Counted from the stretch's first letter, positions 15,431 to 26,439 are shown. The stretch: 33,540 nt of DNA from Nitrospirota bacterium (GCA_012026685.1 VEOY01000121.1:1-33540), one strand, 5' to 3'. Made by a program: numbers and translations. The notes: a model not told the origin generated them from the sequence alone.

Positions 15431-16888
15431 ATGTCTGATAAGATCAAGCCCGGCCTAACTTTCGATGACGTATTGCTGCTTCCGGCGAAATCCGAAGTGC
15501 AACCCAGAGATGTTGATATCCATACCAATCTGACCAGGAAAATTCGTCTTAACGTTCCTCTTCTCACCTCAGCCATGGATACGGTCACGGAAGCCTCTAT
15601 GGCGATAGCGATTGCCCGTGAAGGAGGCATAGGAATAGTGCATCGCGCCATGTCCCCGGACCGGCAGGCGCTTGAGATCGACAAGGTGAAGAAATCGGAA
15701 AGCGGCATGATCATCGACCCTATTACCGTGGGGCCGGATGCGCCGGTATCAGATGCGACAGCCCTTATGGAGCGCTACAGAATCTCCGGTGTTCCCGTGA
15801 CGGTAAACAATAAGCTCGTTGGGATCCTGACGAACAGGGATCTCAGGTTTGAGAGAAAACAGAGCAAGAAAGTCTCTGAACTCATGACCAAGGACAGGCT
15901 GATCACGGCCAGCATGGGCACGACACTTGAAGAAGCCAAGGATCTTCTCAATAAATACAAGATCGAAAAGCTTCCCATCGTCGACAAGGAGTACCGATTA
16001 AAAGGCCTTATCACCATAAAGGATATCGAGAAGCGCAAGAAATATCCGCACTCATGCAAGGACAACCTCGGCAGACTGATGGTCGGAGCCGCCGTTGGCA
16101 CCGGAGAAGATACCATCAAAAGAGCGGATATGCTGATCAATGCAGGAGTCGACGTCCTCGTTATCGACACGGCACACGGGCATTCAAAAGCGGTCATACT
16201 GACGCTCAAGGCGATAAAAAAGAGATATGACATCGAGGTGATAGCAGGCAATGTTGCCACCGCCGACGGGACGGCCGATCTCATCAAGGCAGGCGCTGAT
16301 GCTATCAAGATCGGCATCGGACCAGGGTCGATCTGCACAACCCGTATCGTTGCCGGTGCCGGCGTTCCTCAGCTTACGGCGATCATGGACTGCTTTTCGG
16401 TCGCAAGCAGGTTCAACATACCGCTCATCGCCGACGGAGGCATAAAGTATTCCGGCGATATCGCAAAGGCACTGGCCGCGGGCGCAAGTTCCGTAATGAT
16501 CGGCAGCCTGTTCGCCGGGACCGATGAATCACCCGGTGAGATCGTCCTGTTCCAGGGCAGGAGCTACAAGGTCTATCGCGGCATGGGGTCCATCGGCGCA
16601 ATGGCGCAGGGAGCAAGGGACCGTTATCAGCAGGAAGGTGTTGAGACGCAGAAGCTTGTGCCTGAAGGTGTTGAAGGAAGAGTCCCCCATAAGGGTTCGC
16701 TTGCCCAGACCGCCCACCAGCTGCTCGGAGGTCTTCGCTCGGGAATGGGATACTGCGGAGCAAAAGACCTCGTTTCTTTCCGCAAGAAAGCCCGTTTCGT
16801 CCAGATCACCAATGCAGGTCTCAGGGAAAGCCACGTGCATGATGTCATCATCACAAAGGAGGCTCCCAACTACAGGCCTGAGTGGTAG
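15431..16888 (+). CDS. guaB: Inosine-5'-monophosphate dehydrogenase
   Basis: This 485-residue enzyme oxidises IMP to XMP with NAD+, the committed step to GMP. The TIM barrel begins with [12 protein letters not shown], is interrupted by two CBS domains (about residues 95-205), and carries the catalytic cysteine Cys302 in GPGSICTTR. The IMP-binding [18 protein letters not shown] and the mobile-flap region [10 protein letters not shown] are also present. ATG at 15431 follows AGGAG with good spacing. guaA begins 35 bases downstream, so both steps of guanine nucleotide synthesis are probably cotranscribed. The length is normal. Confidence 0.97.
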   Translation: MSDKIKPGLTFDDVLLLPAKSEVQPRDVDIHTNLTRKIRLNVPLLTSAMDTVTEASMAIAIAREGGIGIVHRAMSPDRQALEIDKVKKSESGMIIDPITVGPDAPVSDATALMERYRISGVPVTVNNKLVGILTNRDLRFERKQSKKVSELMTKDRLITASMGTTLEEAKDLLNKYKIEKLPIVDKEYRLKGLITIKDIEKRKKYPHSCKDNLGRLMVGAAVGTGEDTIKRADMLINAGVDVLVIDTAHGHSKAVILTLKAIKKRYDIEVIAGNVATADGTADLIKAGADAIKIGIGPGSICTTRIVAGAGVPQLTAIMDCFSVASRFNIPLIADGGIKYSGDIAKALAAGASSVMIGSLFAGTDESPGEIVLFQGRSYKVYRGMGSIGAMAQGARDRYQQEGVETQKLVPEGVEGRVPHKGSLAQTAHQLLGGLRSGMGYCGAKDLVSFRKKARFVQITNAGLRESHVHDVIITKEAPNYRPEW

Positions 16889-16923
16889 TGACATCTCATC
16901 AGGATTCGGGAAAAAGATAAGCC

Positions 16924-18462
16924 ATGCATGAAGACAAAATATTGGTTCTCGACTTCGGTTCGCAGTATACCCAGCTTATTGCGCGCAGGATCCGTGAAGG
17001 CAAGGTCTATTCAGAGATCTTTCCGTTCAACGCATCGATGGAAAAGATCAGGGAGTTCAAGCCTAAGGGCATCGTTCTTTCAGGCGGACCCTCGAGCGTC
17101 TATGACAAAGGGGCACCTGCTCCCGACATGGAAGTCTTCAAGCTCGGGGTTCCGGTCCTTGGGATCTGCTATGGCATGCAGCTCATGGCCCATCACCTGG
17201 GCGGCAAGGTTGCGCGCTCAACCAAGAGAGAATACGGAAACGCCGAATTGATCGTCGATAATGACAAGGACTTTCTCTGGGGCATCTCTGAGAGGTCCAA
17301 GGTCTGGATGAGCCACGGCGACAGGATAGAGAAGCTTCCGAAAGGTTTTTCGGTCGTTGGCCATACTGCCAACTCTCCCGTGGCGGCGATGGCGGATGCA
17401 CAAAAACATTTTTACGCCCTTCAGTTTCACCCCGAAGTTGTTCACACCGATGAAGGCACGCGCATCCTGCACAACTTCGTGTATACCATCTGCGGTTGCC
17501 GGCCTACCTGGGAGATGTCATCGTTCATCGCATGGTCCACCGCCGCCATCCGCGATATGGTCGGCGAGAAGAAGGTCGTTTGCGCGTTGAGCGGCGGCGT
17601 CGACTCCTCCGTGGTAGCTCTTCTCGTGCATAAAGCAATCGGCGACAAGCTCACCTGCATATTCGTGGACAACGGCCTGCTGCGCAAAGGCGAAGCAGAG
17701 AAGGTGAACAAGACCTTCTCAGGTCATTTTCATATGAAGCTCATCCATGTCGATGCGCGCAAACGTTTTCTGAAGAAATTGAAAGGGATTACCGATCCGG
17801 AAAAGAAACGGAAGATCATCGGCAATGAGTTCATAGCCGTGTTTGAAGAAGAGGCCAAAAAAATAAAAGGTGCTGAATTTCTTGCCCAGGGAACGCTTTA
17901 CCCGGATGTCATCGAGAGTGTCTCATTCAAGGGCCCTTCCGCAGTGATCAAGAGCCACCATAATGTCGGCGGACTTCCTGAAGTAATGAAACTGCGGCTT
18001 ATTGAGCCTCTGAGGGAGCTCTTCAAGGATGAAGTGAGGGTGCTCGGGGAGGAACTCGGTCTTTCGGAAGAGATCTGCTGGCGTCATCCCTTTCCCGGGC
18101 CCGGACTTGCGATCCGTTGTATCGGTGACATAGCAGAGGACAAGCTCGATATCCTGCGGGAAGCTGATGCCATCGTACTTGACGAGATAAAGACGGCCGG
18201 TCTTTACCGGGAGATCTGGCAAGCCTTTGCTGTTATCCTGCCGATCAAGAGCGTAGGGGTAATGGGCGACGAGCGCACCTATGAGAATGTGATAGCAGTG
18301 AGGGCGGTAACCAGCCTTGACGGGATGACCGCTGACTGGGCAAAATTGCCCTACGACGTTATGGGAAGGATCTCAGGCAGGATCATCAATGAGGTCAAGG
18401 GCGTCAACAGGGTTGTCTTCGATATAACTTCAAAACCGCCCGGCACGATCGAATGGGAGTGA
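16924..18462 (+). CDS. guaA: GMP synthase (glutamine-hydrolysing)
   Basis: This 512-residue two-domain enzyme aminates XMP to GMP. The N-terminal class I glutamine amidotransferase has the nucleophile Cys82 in GICYGMQ and the His/Glu pair in QFHPEVVH. The ATP pyrophosphatase domain has the P-loop [12 protein letters not shown] near residue 220, and the C-terminal dimerisation domain ends in the typical [16 protein letters not shown] at 16924 is used; the ribosome binding site is weak. An out-of-frame ATG 4 bases on is a shadow start. Confidence 0.97.
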   Translation: MHEDKILVLDFGSQYTQLIARRIREGKVYSEIFPFNASMEKIREFKPKGIVLSGGPSSVYDKGAPAPDMEVFKLGVPVLGICYGMQLMAHHLGGKVARSTKREYGNAELIVDNDKDFLWGISERSKVWMSHGDRIEKLPKGFSVVGHTANSPVAAMADAQKHFYALQFHPEVVHTDEGTRILHNFVYTICGCRPTWEMSSFIAWSTAAIRDMVGEKKVVCALSGGVDSSVVALLVHKAIGDKLTCIFVDNGLLRKGEAEKVNKTFSGHFHMKLIHVDARKRFLKKLKGITDPEKKRKIIGNEFIAVFEEEAKKIKGAEFLAQGTLYPDVIESVSFKGPSAVIKSHHNVGGLPEVMKLRLIEPLRELFKDEVRVLGEELGLSEEICWRHPFPGPGLAIRCIGDIAEDKLDILREADAIVLDEIKTAGLYREIWQAFAVILPIKSVGVMGDERTYENVIAVRAVTSLDGMTADWAKLPYDVMGRISGRIINEVKGVNRVVFDITSKPPGTIEWE

Positions 18463-18513
18463 CCAGGGGCTGATCGCCTTGATCCCTTTGGTCGATACCC
18501 GTTAACCATCACT

Positions 18514-19401
18514 ATGGACCTCAAGAAATATCTCAGCGAAAGACGCGACCTCGTAGACGCATTCTTCAGGGAGTACTACAAGAAGCCTCATATTCCCCCT
18601 GTCCTTCAGGAAGCCATGCTCTATTCTCTTTTCGCGGGCGGCAAACGCATCCGGTCAATACTTGCACTTGCGTCCTACGAAGCCTGCGGCGGCGGTCCCT
18701 CGGACATTGTGCCGTATGCTTCGGCCCTTGAGCTGATCCACACCTATTCACTGATACACGATGACCTGCCGTCGATGGATAATGATGACCTGCGGCGGGG
18801 CAAGCCCACAAGCCATAAGGTATACGGGGAGGCCATTGCCATCCTTGCGGGAGACGCTCTTCTGACCGATGCGTTCAGCATATTGTCCGATCTCTCTCTT
18901 TCACCGCGTGTCCATCCGTCAGGCCTGCTTATGGCGCTGAGAGAGGTCGCACGTGCTTCAGGGCTGGACGGCATGGTTGCGGGACAGGTCCAGGATATTC
19001 TTTCAGAGAACGGGGAACCGGACACGGAAACCTTGCGTTTCATCCATACGCACAAAACAGGGGCTCTGCTCCGGGCTTCGGTGCGCATCGCTCCGATCCT
19101 GTTCGGCAGCGATCGGACATCCCTCGATGCCCTGACCCTGTACGGCGATCGCATCGGCCTCGCGTTCCAGGTCATCGACGACATCCTCGACATCGAAGGA
19201 GACACGGAGGAACTCGGCAAGACCGTAGGGTCGGACGAAAAGGTCAATAAAATGACGTATCCGAGCCTGTACGGATTGAAGAAATCTAAAGAGATAGCTG
19301 AGGACCTGATCGCCGACGCGCATGCGGCGCTCTCGGCCTTTTCTTCCGAGGCCGACCCCCTCAGGCGCATAGCTGACTATTTGCTGACGCGGAGGAGCTG
19401 A
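18514..19401 (+). CDS. ispA: Short-chain polyprenyl diphosphate synthase (IspA type)
   Basis: This 295-residue all-helical prenyltransferase condenses IPP with allylic diphosphates. The first aspartate-rich motif is DDLPSMDNDD (from Asp83, with the four-residue insert of bacterial enzymes), the second is VIDDILD, and GGKRIRS and KTGALL are conserved substrate-contact regions. The form fits farnesyl or geranylgeranyl diphosphate synthase; product length cannot be read safely. The stop overlaps the dxs ATG by one base (TGATG), so it is coupled to the first enzyme of the pathway supplying its substrate. No clear ribosome binding site precedes the ATG. A weak promoter-like pair (TTGATC, TTAACC) stands just upstream. 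Confidence 0.93.
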   Translation: MDLKKYLSERRDLVDAFFREYYKKPHIPPVLQEAMLYSLFAGGKRIRSILALASYEACGGGPSDIVPYASALELIHTYSLIHDDLPSMDNDDLRRGKPTSHKVYGEAIAILAGDALLTDAFSILSDLSLSPRVHPSGLLMALREVARASGLDGMVAGQVQDILSENGEPDTETLRFIHTHKTGALLRASVRIAPILFGSDRTSLDALTLYGDRIGLAFQVIDDILDIEGDTEELGKTVGSDEKVNKMTYPSLYGLKKSKEIAEDLIADAHAALSAFSSEADPLRRIADYLLTRRS

Positions 19402-21275
19402 TGGTTCTCGATAGAATATCGTCTCCCGATGATCTGAAGAAGCTCGACTCAGATGAGCTGATCGCGCTTGCGGGTGAGCTCAGGTCCCTTATCATAAAAA
19501 CAGTCTCGGCCAATGGCGGTCATCTTGCGTCAAACCTGGGAATTGTCGAACTCACCATCGCTCTTCATTATGTATTTTGCTCCCCTGAGGACAGGATCAT
19601 CTGGGATGTCGGGCACCAGTCATATACCCATAAGGTGCTGACCGGAAGGAAAGACCGATTTCCCTCTATCAGGACCTATAAGGGCCTGTCGGGGTTCCCG
19701 AAGATTGAAGAGTCTCCGCACGATCCCTTCGGGACCGGTCACAGCTCGACATCCATCTCCGCGGCCCTCGGCATCCTTGAAGCCAGGGACAGGCACCATC
19801 AGGATTTCAAGGTGATCGCCGTAATCGGTGACGGGGCGCTTTCCGGCGGGCTGGCATTTGAGGGACTGAACAATGCAGGACACCTGAAAAAGGACCTGAT
19901 CGTCATTCTGAATGACAACGAGATGTCCATATCGCCGAATGTCGGTGCGCTTTCGTCATACATGAACAGGATCCTTACGGACGAGCGCTACCGGAGGTTC
20001 AAAAAAGAAACAAAATCCTTCCTCGAGGGCATTCCCCGGGTCGGCGGTCAGGTGGCAAAAATTGCCCAGAAGGCAGAGGAAACCCTCAAAGGCATGCTGC
20101 TGCCCGGCATGCTCTTTGAAGAACTCGGGTTCGATTATATCGGGCCCATTGACGGGCATAATATCGATCAGCTCATCGAGACCCTGAAGAGGATCAGATC
20201 ATCTGCTTCGCCCACCCTGATCCACGTCATATCGAAAAAAGGCAAGGGATATGAGTTCTCCGAAAAAGACCCGTGCGTGTTCCACGGCATCGGCCCCTTT
20301 GAGGTCGAGACAGGCTCACCCATCAGTTCCGGGGCAGTAAGTTATAGCGCGGCATTCGGCAACTGTCTTTCAGGGCTCGCAGAGAAAGATCCCCGTATCA
20401 TCGCTATCACCGCAGCCATGAAGGAAGGTACAGGACTTGACTGTTTTGCAGAGAGGTTCCCTGACCGCATCTATGATGTCGGCATCGCTGAGCAGCATGC
20501 CGTCACCTTTGCCGCGGGACTTGCTGCCGGCGGTCTCAGGCCCGTGGTTGCCATTTACTCCACGTTCCTGCAGCGCGCATACGACCAGATCGTCCATGAC
20601 GTCTGCCTGCAAAGGCTGCCGGTCGTTTTTGCGGTCGACCGATGCGGCTTTGTCGGAGAGGATGGTCCCACGCACCACGGGGTATTTGATCTATCCTATC
20701 TCAGGCATATCCCGAACCTCACGGTACTCGCCCCCAAGGATACTGATGAACTAACGAGCATGCTTGCATGGGCGCTGGATCATACCGGTCCCTCAGCGAT
20801 CAGATATCCGCGGGGAAGAGCTCCCCTTGCGGGTACGCCTTCATCACCCGTCTCACTGGGGAAGGCCGAACTTCTGAGAGACGGTACCGATATCGTATTC
20901 ATTGCTGCCGGGAATACGGCACTCGCGGCAATGAAAGCTGCAGACCGCCTTGCCGCCGCGGGTATTGAGGCCGCGGTCGTCAATGCGCGTTTTATCAAAC
21001 CCCTGGACCGTGAACTGATCCTGAATGTAACGGCGCGCATCCCCCGGGCCATAACAGTGGAGGAAAATGTTCTTCAGGGGGGATTCGGCAGCGCTGTCCT
21101 GGAATGTCTGAACGAGGCAGGTAAATACCCCCTCCGTTTTCTCAGGGTCGGTATTCCTGATGCATTCATCGAGCAGGGCAGCATGGAACGACTGAGAGAA
21201 ATCTGCGGACTCGATGAAAACGGCCTGTTCGCAACAGCACTTGCCTTTGCACAAGGACCTTCCGCTATCCCGTAG
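19401..21275 (+). CDS. dxs: 1-deoxy-D-xylulose-5-phosphate synthase
   Basis: This 624-residue thiamine diphosphate enzyme condenses pyruvate and glyceraldehyde-3-phosphate, the entry step of the methylerythritol phosphate pathway. Features are the N-terminal ANGGHLASNLGIVELT, the ThDP-binding GDGALSGGLAFEGLNNAG with NDNEMSIS, the catalytic Glu in GIAEQHAVTFAAGLA, the YSTFLQRAYDQ segment, and the C-terminal transketolase domain. GGAGGAGCTG precedes the ATG within the end of ispA. Length and motif order are standard. Confidence 0.97.
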   Translation: MVLDRISSPDDLKKLDSDELIALAGELRSLIIKTVSANGGHLASNLGIVELTIALHYVFCSPEDRIIWDVGHQSYTHKVLTGRKDRFPSIRTYKGLSGFPKIEESPHDPFGTGHSSTSISAALGILEARDRHHQDFKVIAVIGDGALSGGLAFEGLNNAGHLKKDLIVILNDNEMSISPNVGALSSYMNRILTDERYRRFKKETKSFLEGIPRVGGQVAKIAQKAEETLKGMLLPGMLFEELGFDYIGPIDGHNIDQLIETLKRIRSSASPTLIHVISKKGKGYEFSEKDPCVFHGIGPFEVETGSPISSGAVSYSAAFGNCLSGLAEKDPRIIAITAAMKEGTGLDCFAERFPDRIYDVGIAEQHAVTFAAGLAAGGLRPVVAIYSTFLQRAYDQIVHDVCLQRLPVVFAVDRCGFVGEDGPTHHGVFDLSYLRHIPNLTVLAPKDTDELTSMLAWALDHTGPSAIRYPRGRAPLAGTPSSPVSLGKAELLRDGTDIVFIAAGNTALAAMKAADRLAAAGIEAAVVNARFIKPLDRELILNVTARIPRAITVEENVLQGGFGSAVLECLNEAGKYPLRFLRVGIPDAFIEQGSMERLREICGLDENGLFATALAFAQGPSAIP

Positions 21276-21375
21276 CCCCCTGTCCCTGCAAGTCTTTCTC
21301 TTACATAATTGCTACATAATTCCGTTCCTTTTTCATTATAATAGACAACAATCGTTTCCAATCAATGCGTGGGGC

Positions 21376-22128
21376 ATGAAAACAAAAGAGAGGCTCGACA
21401 AGGTCATCGTAGACAGGGGAATAGTAAAAAGCAGGGAACGGGCAAGAGCGCTCATTATGGCCGGAAGTGTCCTTGTCGACAACCGAAAGATCACCAAGGC
21501 CGGCATGCTCATCAGCACTGATGCCGAAGTCGTTCTCAAGGAAGACGATATCCCCTATGTCAGCAGGGGGGGCGTAAAGCTTGCAGCTGCCTTGTCCGCG
21601 TTTCATGTCGACCCTTCCGGCAAGATCGTTATGGACATTGGCAGTTCTACCGGTGGGTTCACCGACTGCGTGCTTAAGAAAGGAGCGGCCAGGGTGTATG
21701 CCGTCGATGTCGGCTATGGCCAGCTGGACTGGTCACTGCGGAACGATCCCCGGGTCGTACTCCATGAAAAAACGAATATCCGTTATTTTGGACGGGCCTC
21801 TGTCACGGACACGATCGATCTCATTCTGATAGACGTTTCGTTCATCTCTCTCACCCAGGTACTTCCCCGGGTGCACGATTTTTTGCGTTCTGGCGGCGAC
21901 GTGATAGCCCTCATCAAACCGCAGTTCGAGGTAGGCAGGGAGATGGTGGATAAGGGCGGGATCGTGCGCGACGAGACAAAGAGGCTGTCCGCCGTAACCA
22001 AGATCCGCGAGTTCGCAGAAGCCGCAGACTTTAGCGTGAGGGGAGTCTGTGACTCCCCTATTCCCGGCCAGAAAGGCAACAGGGAATACTTTATGCACAT
22101 CAGGAGAAAAGACCATGGAAGAGCCTAA
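21376..22128 (+). CDS. tlyA: TlyA-family rRNA 2'-O-methyltransferase
   Basis: This 250-residue protein has an N-terminal S4 RNA-binding domain (ERLDKVIVDRGIVKSRERARALIMAGSVLVD) and an FtsJ-like SAM methyltransferase domain: MDIGSSTGGFTDCVLKKGA, AVDVGYGQLDW, DLILIDVSFISL, ALIKPQFEVGR. Characterised members methylate cytidine 2'-OH in 16S and/or 23S rRNA; the older 'hemolysin' label is not implied. The track ORF starts 54 codons upstream inside dxs; ATG at 21376 matches the family start. A TATAAT box (21337-21342) may mark its own promoter, but no good -35 is visible. It overlaps the next gene by 14 nt. Confidence 0.93.
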   Translation: MKTKERLDKVIVDRGIVKSRERARALIMAGSVLVDNRKITKAGMLISTDAEVVLKEDDIPYVSRGGVKLAAALSAFHVDPSGKIVMDIGSSTGGFTDCVLKKGAARVYAVDVGYGQLDWSLRNDPRVVLHEKTNIRYFGRASVTDTIDLILIDVSFISLTQVLPRVHDFLRSGGDVIALIKPQFEVGREMVDKGGIVRDETKRLSAVTKIREFAEAADFSVRGVCDSPIPGQKGNREYFMHIRRKDHGRA

Positions 22129-22792
22129 GATACTGATCGGCCTTGATCTCTCGGTAGCATCAAAAGATGTCTTGGAGATCCTCATCGATGACGCGTCCGA
22201 TCCGGCTCTTTTTCAGGAGATAGCACGGGCAAACACCGGCAGGCCGGAGATACTCCGGCTGCTCTACGAACATCCCGACACCCCTGAGGATGTCCGGAAC
22301 TCGCTCACAGAAGCGCTTCATGTCCCTGCGCCCTCCTCCACCCAGGTTGCCAAGACAGAGAGACCCCGTGAAGTTCGTGCCCAGAATATCCTGCAGAAGA
22401 TACAGACACTGACCGTTTCAGAGAGGGTGCAGCTCGCGATGAAAGGGGGCAGAGAGGTCAGGGGCATCCTGATAAAGGACACGAACAAAGAGGTCATGCT
22501 CTCCGTGCTTGATAATCAGAAAATAACCGATACCGAGATCGAGATGATAGCCCGAAACCGTTCCATCAGCGATGAAGCGCTCAGGCGGATCGCAAAGAAC
22601 AGGGAGTGGCTCAAGACCTACGCGATCGTGCTCGCGCTGGTGACCAATCCAAAAACTCCACCCGGCATATCGGTCGGGCTGGTAGGCGACCTTAAGACCA
22701 AGGACCTGATCATCCTGGAGCGGAACAAGAATGTTCCGGAAGTGATAAGAAGCGCCGCCAAACGTCTCCTGAGTTCGAGAAAGCCGAAGTGA
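22115..22792 (+). CDS. Alpha-helical repeat protein of unknown function
   Basis: This 225-residue protein, with ATG at 22115 after CAGGAGAAAAGACC, overlaps the end of tlyA. No enzyme motif, signal peptide or membrane segment is visible. The sequence looks like short helical repeats of about 30-40 residues with recurring elements: EILRLLYEHPDTPEDVRNSL, VRGILIKDTNKEVMLSVLDN, EIEMIARNRSISDEALRRIA, LALVTNPKTPPGISVGLV, LERNKNVPEVIRSAAKRLL. Asn-Pro-type turns before the helices recall HEAT or leucine-rich-variant solenoids, which usually bind proteins. A charged, Pro-rich linker (about 75-95) separates an N-terminal segment. It stands between tlyA and a sensor kinase, so a signalling or scaffold role is possible but unproven. 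Confidence 0.8.
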   Translation: MEEPKILIGLDLSVASKDVLEILIDDASDPALFQEIARANTGRPEILRLLYEHPDTPEDVRNSLTEALHVPAPSSTQVAKTERPREVRAQNILQKIQTLTVSERVQLAMKGGREVRGILIKDTNKEVMLSVLDNQKITDTEIEMIARNRSISDEALRRIAKNREWLKTYAIVLALVTNPKTPPGISVGLVGDLKTKDLIILERNKNVPEVIRSAAKRLLSSRKPK

Positions 22793-22843
22793 CCGTTCCC
22801 GGGGAATGTGATGCATAGTTCGCGCAGGATTGCCAGTGCTTAG

Positions 22844-25195
22844 ATGAATCGTTTGATCCGCCGGATATTCAACAGTCTGACGTTCAGGACAATAGCGCCG
22901 ATCGTTGCCATAGCACTGCTGGCATGGATCGGTCTCTATGTTTTCGTGCTCCGTTCAGTCTCCCGGTTCGTCGATGATCAGATACAGGGGTCTTTTGTGG
23001 AGCTGTCACATGATATCTATACGATCTGCGACAGCGAGTTCAAACAGCTGGTCAACACCGGGTCGCTCTCCCAGGAAGAAGCGGTAAGGATCAGGAAGGC
23101 GGTGGCCCTCGGGTCGATCGACGACTTCATGCGGCAGAACAATCTCAAGGGGTCGGTAGTTTCGCAGGGCAAGACCCTTCTCATGACAGAGAACACGACC
23201 GGTGCGTTCATGCAATCAGCGGAAGCCGCCCATTCCACGACGTCCTTTTATTCCTTTACGAGCGGAGATCGTTCCTATTTCGCCTATCATATCAATTTCG
23301 ATCCCTGGGCCTGGAATATTATCATTGTCCGCGACAGAGCTGAATACTCTGCCATTGTCAGCAAGGTACGCATCGCATATGGCGTGACGGGCGCCATCCT
23401 CACGATCGCCACCCTGCTCTTCATCTTTACGTTCAGAAAAAATATACGGGAACCGTTGGACGAACTGCTGACACCCGTCAGGGAGGGGCGCAGGCCGGAC
23501 TACCGCGGCATAACGGAATTCGAATATCTGAGCAGGAATATACGAAATGCCATGGATCTGCATGAGAAGGAAGCGCTATTCCTGAACAATATTTACCACA
23601 TCTCCGTCGTAAAGCGCGGAGAAGACTTTTTTGACGAAGTGACCATGGCAATCGCGCGTCTGTTCGATCTTAACGCATCCATTTCACGGCTCGATCCGGA
23701 CGGCAGGACCGAACGCATTATTTCCCTCTATCTGCAGGGCTCGATAAAAAAGAACTTCACCATTGACCTGAAAGGAACCCCCTGTGAAGACATCGTCACA
23801 GGCAAACATATATATGTCGAAAACACAGGCATTCACAACCGGTTCCCGCATGTCCGGGCTTTTGCTGACACCAAGGCAGAGGCATACATCGGCATGGGCA
23901 TCTTCAACCGAAAAGGAGAGGTCATCGGCATCATCAATGCGTTCGGAAAGGAACGGGAGTTCAGCGATTCGGACGTCAAGGTGCTTCAGACCATAGGCGA
24001 ACTGGTAGCTTCGGAATTTGAACGTATCGATGAAGAGAAGGAAAAGGAGCAGATGCGCGAACAGCTTTTCCAGGCCCATAAGATGGAGGCCATCGGGACG
24101 CTTGCAGGGGGTATCGCGCATGATTTCAATAATATGCTCCAGGGGATCCTCGGCCATGCTTCGCTGATCAAGGCCCAGATGCCGCGAGGTCATGAGCTCT
24201 ATGATTCTGTTGATACGATCGAACATATCGCAGAAAGGGCGGCCCAGCTGACAAAGCAGCTGCTCGGCTTCGCACGGAAGGGAAAGTACCTGAACGAACC
24301 TCTGGCCATTAACGAGGTCGTCCGCAATGTCCTGAAGATCATCTCGAAGACCTTTGACCGCAAGATCGAGATCGTAACAGACCTTGCTGATGATATGCTC
24401 ATCATCGAAGGCGACAGGAGCCAGATCGAGCAGGTCATTATGAACCTCTGTCTCAATGCCCGGGATGCGATGCCTCATGGCGGCAAGCTCGTCATAAGGA
24501 CCCATACTGGCAGAAATATCCCGGGAGACCCGACGCAGACTGTTGCCGCAGGCACGACGGATACTGTCGTGATAGAGATATCCGATACCGGTTTCGGCAT
24601 ATCTGATGATGTAAAGGACCGGATCTTCGAACCGTTCTTCACGACCAAGGAGCTCGGGAAGGGAACAGGTATGGGGCTCGCCATGGTATATGGCGTTGTC
24701 ACCAACCATCACGGCACGATCACGGTACGCAGCAGCGCGGAAAGAGGCACTGCCTTCATTATCACGCTGCCTGCGTATGCGTACGGACTGCCCGAAGATG
24801 ATGACGCTGCTCAGCCGCTCCTGCAGGGAAAGGGGACGATCCTCGTCGTGGACGATGAAGAGTTCATCAGAGGCATTCTCAAGAGCATACTTGAAAAGCT
24901 CGGCTATAACGTTATTCTTGCGTCAAACGGCAGGGAAGCTCTGGACATCTATGCCAGACAGAAAGATCATATCGACCTTGTGATTCTGGACCTTATCATG
25001 CCGGTCATGAACGGCCGGGAGGCCTATGAACAGCTTGTTCACATGAACAGGGATATCAGGATCATCATCGCCTCGGGGCATATGACCGCGGGACAGGCGG
25101 CATTCATCAAGGACAAGACCCGCCACGCCTTCCTTCAGAAACCGTTCAAAATGCATGATATCGCGACGAACGTCAAGGCCCTGCTTTCTGTCTGA
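22844..25195 (+). CDS. Membrane-bound hybrid sensor histidine kinase with receiver domain
   Basis: This 783-residue hybrid kinase has TM1 at about 15-37, a periplasmic sensor of about 135 residues, TM2 at about 178-197, a GAF-like domain (about 250-395), and a coiled link. The HisKA phosphoacceptor is His426 (GGIAHDFNN) and the HATPase_c domain has N box [16 protein letters not shown] and [10 protein letters not shown]. The C-terminal receiver contains Asp670/671, phosphoacceptor Asp716 (VILDLIMP) and Lys766. The receiver is fused and no DNA-binding regulator is adjacent, so output probably goes through another phosphotransfer partner. The ATG at 22844 has a weak ribosome binding site and lies 51 bases after the helical-repeat gene. 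The ligand sensed is unknown. The large antisense ORF at 23684-24712 is its shadow. Confidence 0.92.
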   Translation: MNRLIRRIFNSLTFRTIAPIVAIALLAWIGLYVFVLRSVSRFVDDQIQGSFVELSHDIYTICDSEFKQLVNTGSLSQEEAVRIRKAVALGSIDDFMRQNNLKGSVVSQGKTLLMTENTTGAFMQSAEAAHSTTSFYSFTSGDRSYFAYHINFDPWAWNIIIVRDRAEYSAIVSKVRIAYGVTGAILTIATLLFIFTFRKNIREPLDELLTPVREGRRPDYRGITEFEYLSRNIRNAMDLHEKEALFLNNIYHISVVKRGEDFFDEVTMAIARLFDLNASISRLDPDGRTERIISLYLQGSIKKNFTIDLKGTPCEDIVTGKHIYVENTGIHNRFPHVRAFADTKAEAYIGMGIFNRKGEVIGIINAFGKEREFSDSDVKVLQTIGELVASEFERIDEEKEKEQMREQLFQAHKMEAIGTLAGGIAHDFNNMLQGILGHASLIKAQMPRGHELYDSVDTIEHIAERAAQLTKQLLGFARKGKYLNEPLAINEVVRNVLKIISKTFDRKIEIVTDLADDMLIIEGDRSQIEQVIMNLCLNARDAMPHGGKLVIRTHTGRNIPGDPTQTVAAGTTDTVVIEISDTGFGISDDVKDRIFEPFFTTKELGKGTGMGLAMVYGVVTNHHGTITVRSSAERGTAFIITLPAYAYGLPEDDDAAQPLLQGKGTILVVDDEEFIRGILKSILEKLGYNVILASNGREALDIYARQKDHIDLVILDLIMPVMNGREAYEQLVHMNRDIRIIIASGHMTAGQAAFIKDKTRHAFLQKPFKMHDIATNVKALLSV

Positions 25196-25221
25196 TCGCG
25201 CAGGCCGTAACGAAGTTTTTA

Positions 25222-25250
25222 TTGAATTTTTCGGGAAAATGCCGTTTAAT
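25222..25250 (+). promoter_or_regulatory. Promoter of the polyamine gene pair
   Basis: TTGAAT (25222-25227) and TTTAAT (25245-25250) have the ideal 17-bp spacing, about 24 bases before the decarboxylase start and its TTGAGGG ribosome binding site. Confidence 0.6.
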
Positions 25251-25273
25251 AATCTCTCACTTGAGGGCCATAT

Positions 25274-26428
25274 ATGAAACACCGTTTCAGAATTGACAGA
25301 TCTCATACACGCATTACCGCAAAATCCACGATCAGGAAGGCGATCGATTACGTCAGGAACACTGACCTCGAACCGCCGTATCTGCTGATCGACAAGGCAA
25401 AAGTTCGTCAGAAGGTCCACGGCATCGGAAAGAATATCAGGAACGCAGAGGTCTTTTATGCCGTCAAGGCGAACCCGGACGTAGAAGTCCTGAAACTCAT
25501 CAATGGTCAGGGCATCGGGTTCGAGATCGCCTCGGAAGGCGAGCTGAATATCCTTTCTTCCATAGGCGTCTCAAGCGACAGGATCATCACCAGCAATCCC
25601 ATTAAATCGTTCAGGTTCCTGAGAATGGCCGCCGCATCCGGCATTACCTATTTTTCGTACGACTCAGAGGCCGAGGTCCTGAAAATGCGCGAATATGTCC
25701 CTGGAGCGAATGTGTACGTCAGACTTTCAGTTCCCAACGAGGGAAGTGAATGGCCGCTGAGCAAGAAGTTCGCTGTCGAGGTAGACGCGGCAGAGGAACT
25801 CCTCCTGTACGCCCGAAAAAAAGGACTGAACCCGGTCGGCATCACTTTTCATGTCGGTTCCCAATGCACGAACATCTATAACTGGAACGCTGCACTCAAC
25901 AAGGCGAAGGACCTCTGGGACAGGGCGGAGAAGGCCGGCATCAGACTCTCCCTTCTGAACATCGGGGGCGGCTATCCCATCCGCTATACCAAGGACGTTG
26001 TCGGGATCTCGGCCATCGACAAGAACATCAACAAGCTGATCTACGAGAAGTTCCCCAAAAAAATGCGGGTATTTATCGAACCCGGCAGGGCCGTCGTGGG
26101 TGATGCCGGCATCTTCGTCACGCGGGTCATCGGAAAAGCTGTCCGTGGTGACGAAGAGTGGCTCTCCCTGGATGTCGGCGTGTTCAACGGCCTCATGGAG
26201 AGTGTTGGGGGCATTAAATACCGCTATATCGTGGAAGGTCCCGGTGAGATGAGGAAATGGACGCTTGCCGGGCCCAGCTGTGACAGCTTCGATGTGATAG
26301 AAAAGGACGTCCTGCTTCCCGAACCTGCTGTCGGCAGCTATGTGCTCATCCTTTCCAGCGGAGCGTACACCATTTCCTATGCTTCCGAGTTCAACGGCTT
26401 TTCGATACCGAAAACTATCCTGATTTGA
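25274..26428 (+). CDS. Fold type III PLP decarboxylase, probable ornithine decarboxylase
   Basis: This 384-residue enzyme has the alanine racemase-like barrel: PLP lysine Lys65 in FYAVKANP, HVGSQ, phosphate-binding GGGYP, EPGRAVVG, and the active-site cysteine Cys336 in AGPSCDSFD. The GP(S/T)CDS/GxD form and short length fit ornithine (or lysine/ornithine) decarboxylases better than diaminopimelate decarboxylase. The substrate call is strengthened by the spermidine synthase gene 11 bases downstream, since ODC makes putrescine, its acceptor. Carboxynorspermidine decarboxylase or a lysine-preferring enzyme cannot be excluded. The N-terminal ~30 basic residues precede the usual family start. ATG at 25274 follows TTGAGGG. 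Confidence 0.85.
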   Translation: MKHRFRIDRSHTRITAKSTIRKAIDYVRNTDLEPPYLLIDKAKVRQKVHGIGKNIRNAEVFYAVKANPDVEVLKLINGQGIGFEIASEGELNILSSIGVSSDRIITSNPIKSFRFLRMAAASGITYFSYDSEAEVLKMREYVPGANVYVRLSVPNEGSEWPLSKKFAVEVDAAEELLLYARKKGLNPVGITFHVGSQCTNIYNWNAALNKAKDLWDRAEKAGIRLSLLNIGGGYPIRYTKDVVGISAIDKNINKLIYEKFPKKMRVFIEPGRAVVGDAGIFVTRVIGKAVRGDEEWLSLDVGVFNGLMESVGGIKYRYIVEGPGEMRKWTLAGPSCDSFDVIEKDVLLPEPAVGSYVLILSSGAYTISYASEFNGFSIPKTILI

Positions 26429-26439
26429 GAGGTGGCACC

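Noticed and set aside
23684-24712. 342-residue minus-strand ORF opposite the sensor kinase
   Set aside because: It is a shadow of codon bias in the kinase gene, which has full domain support; no ribosome binding site or recognisable domain.
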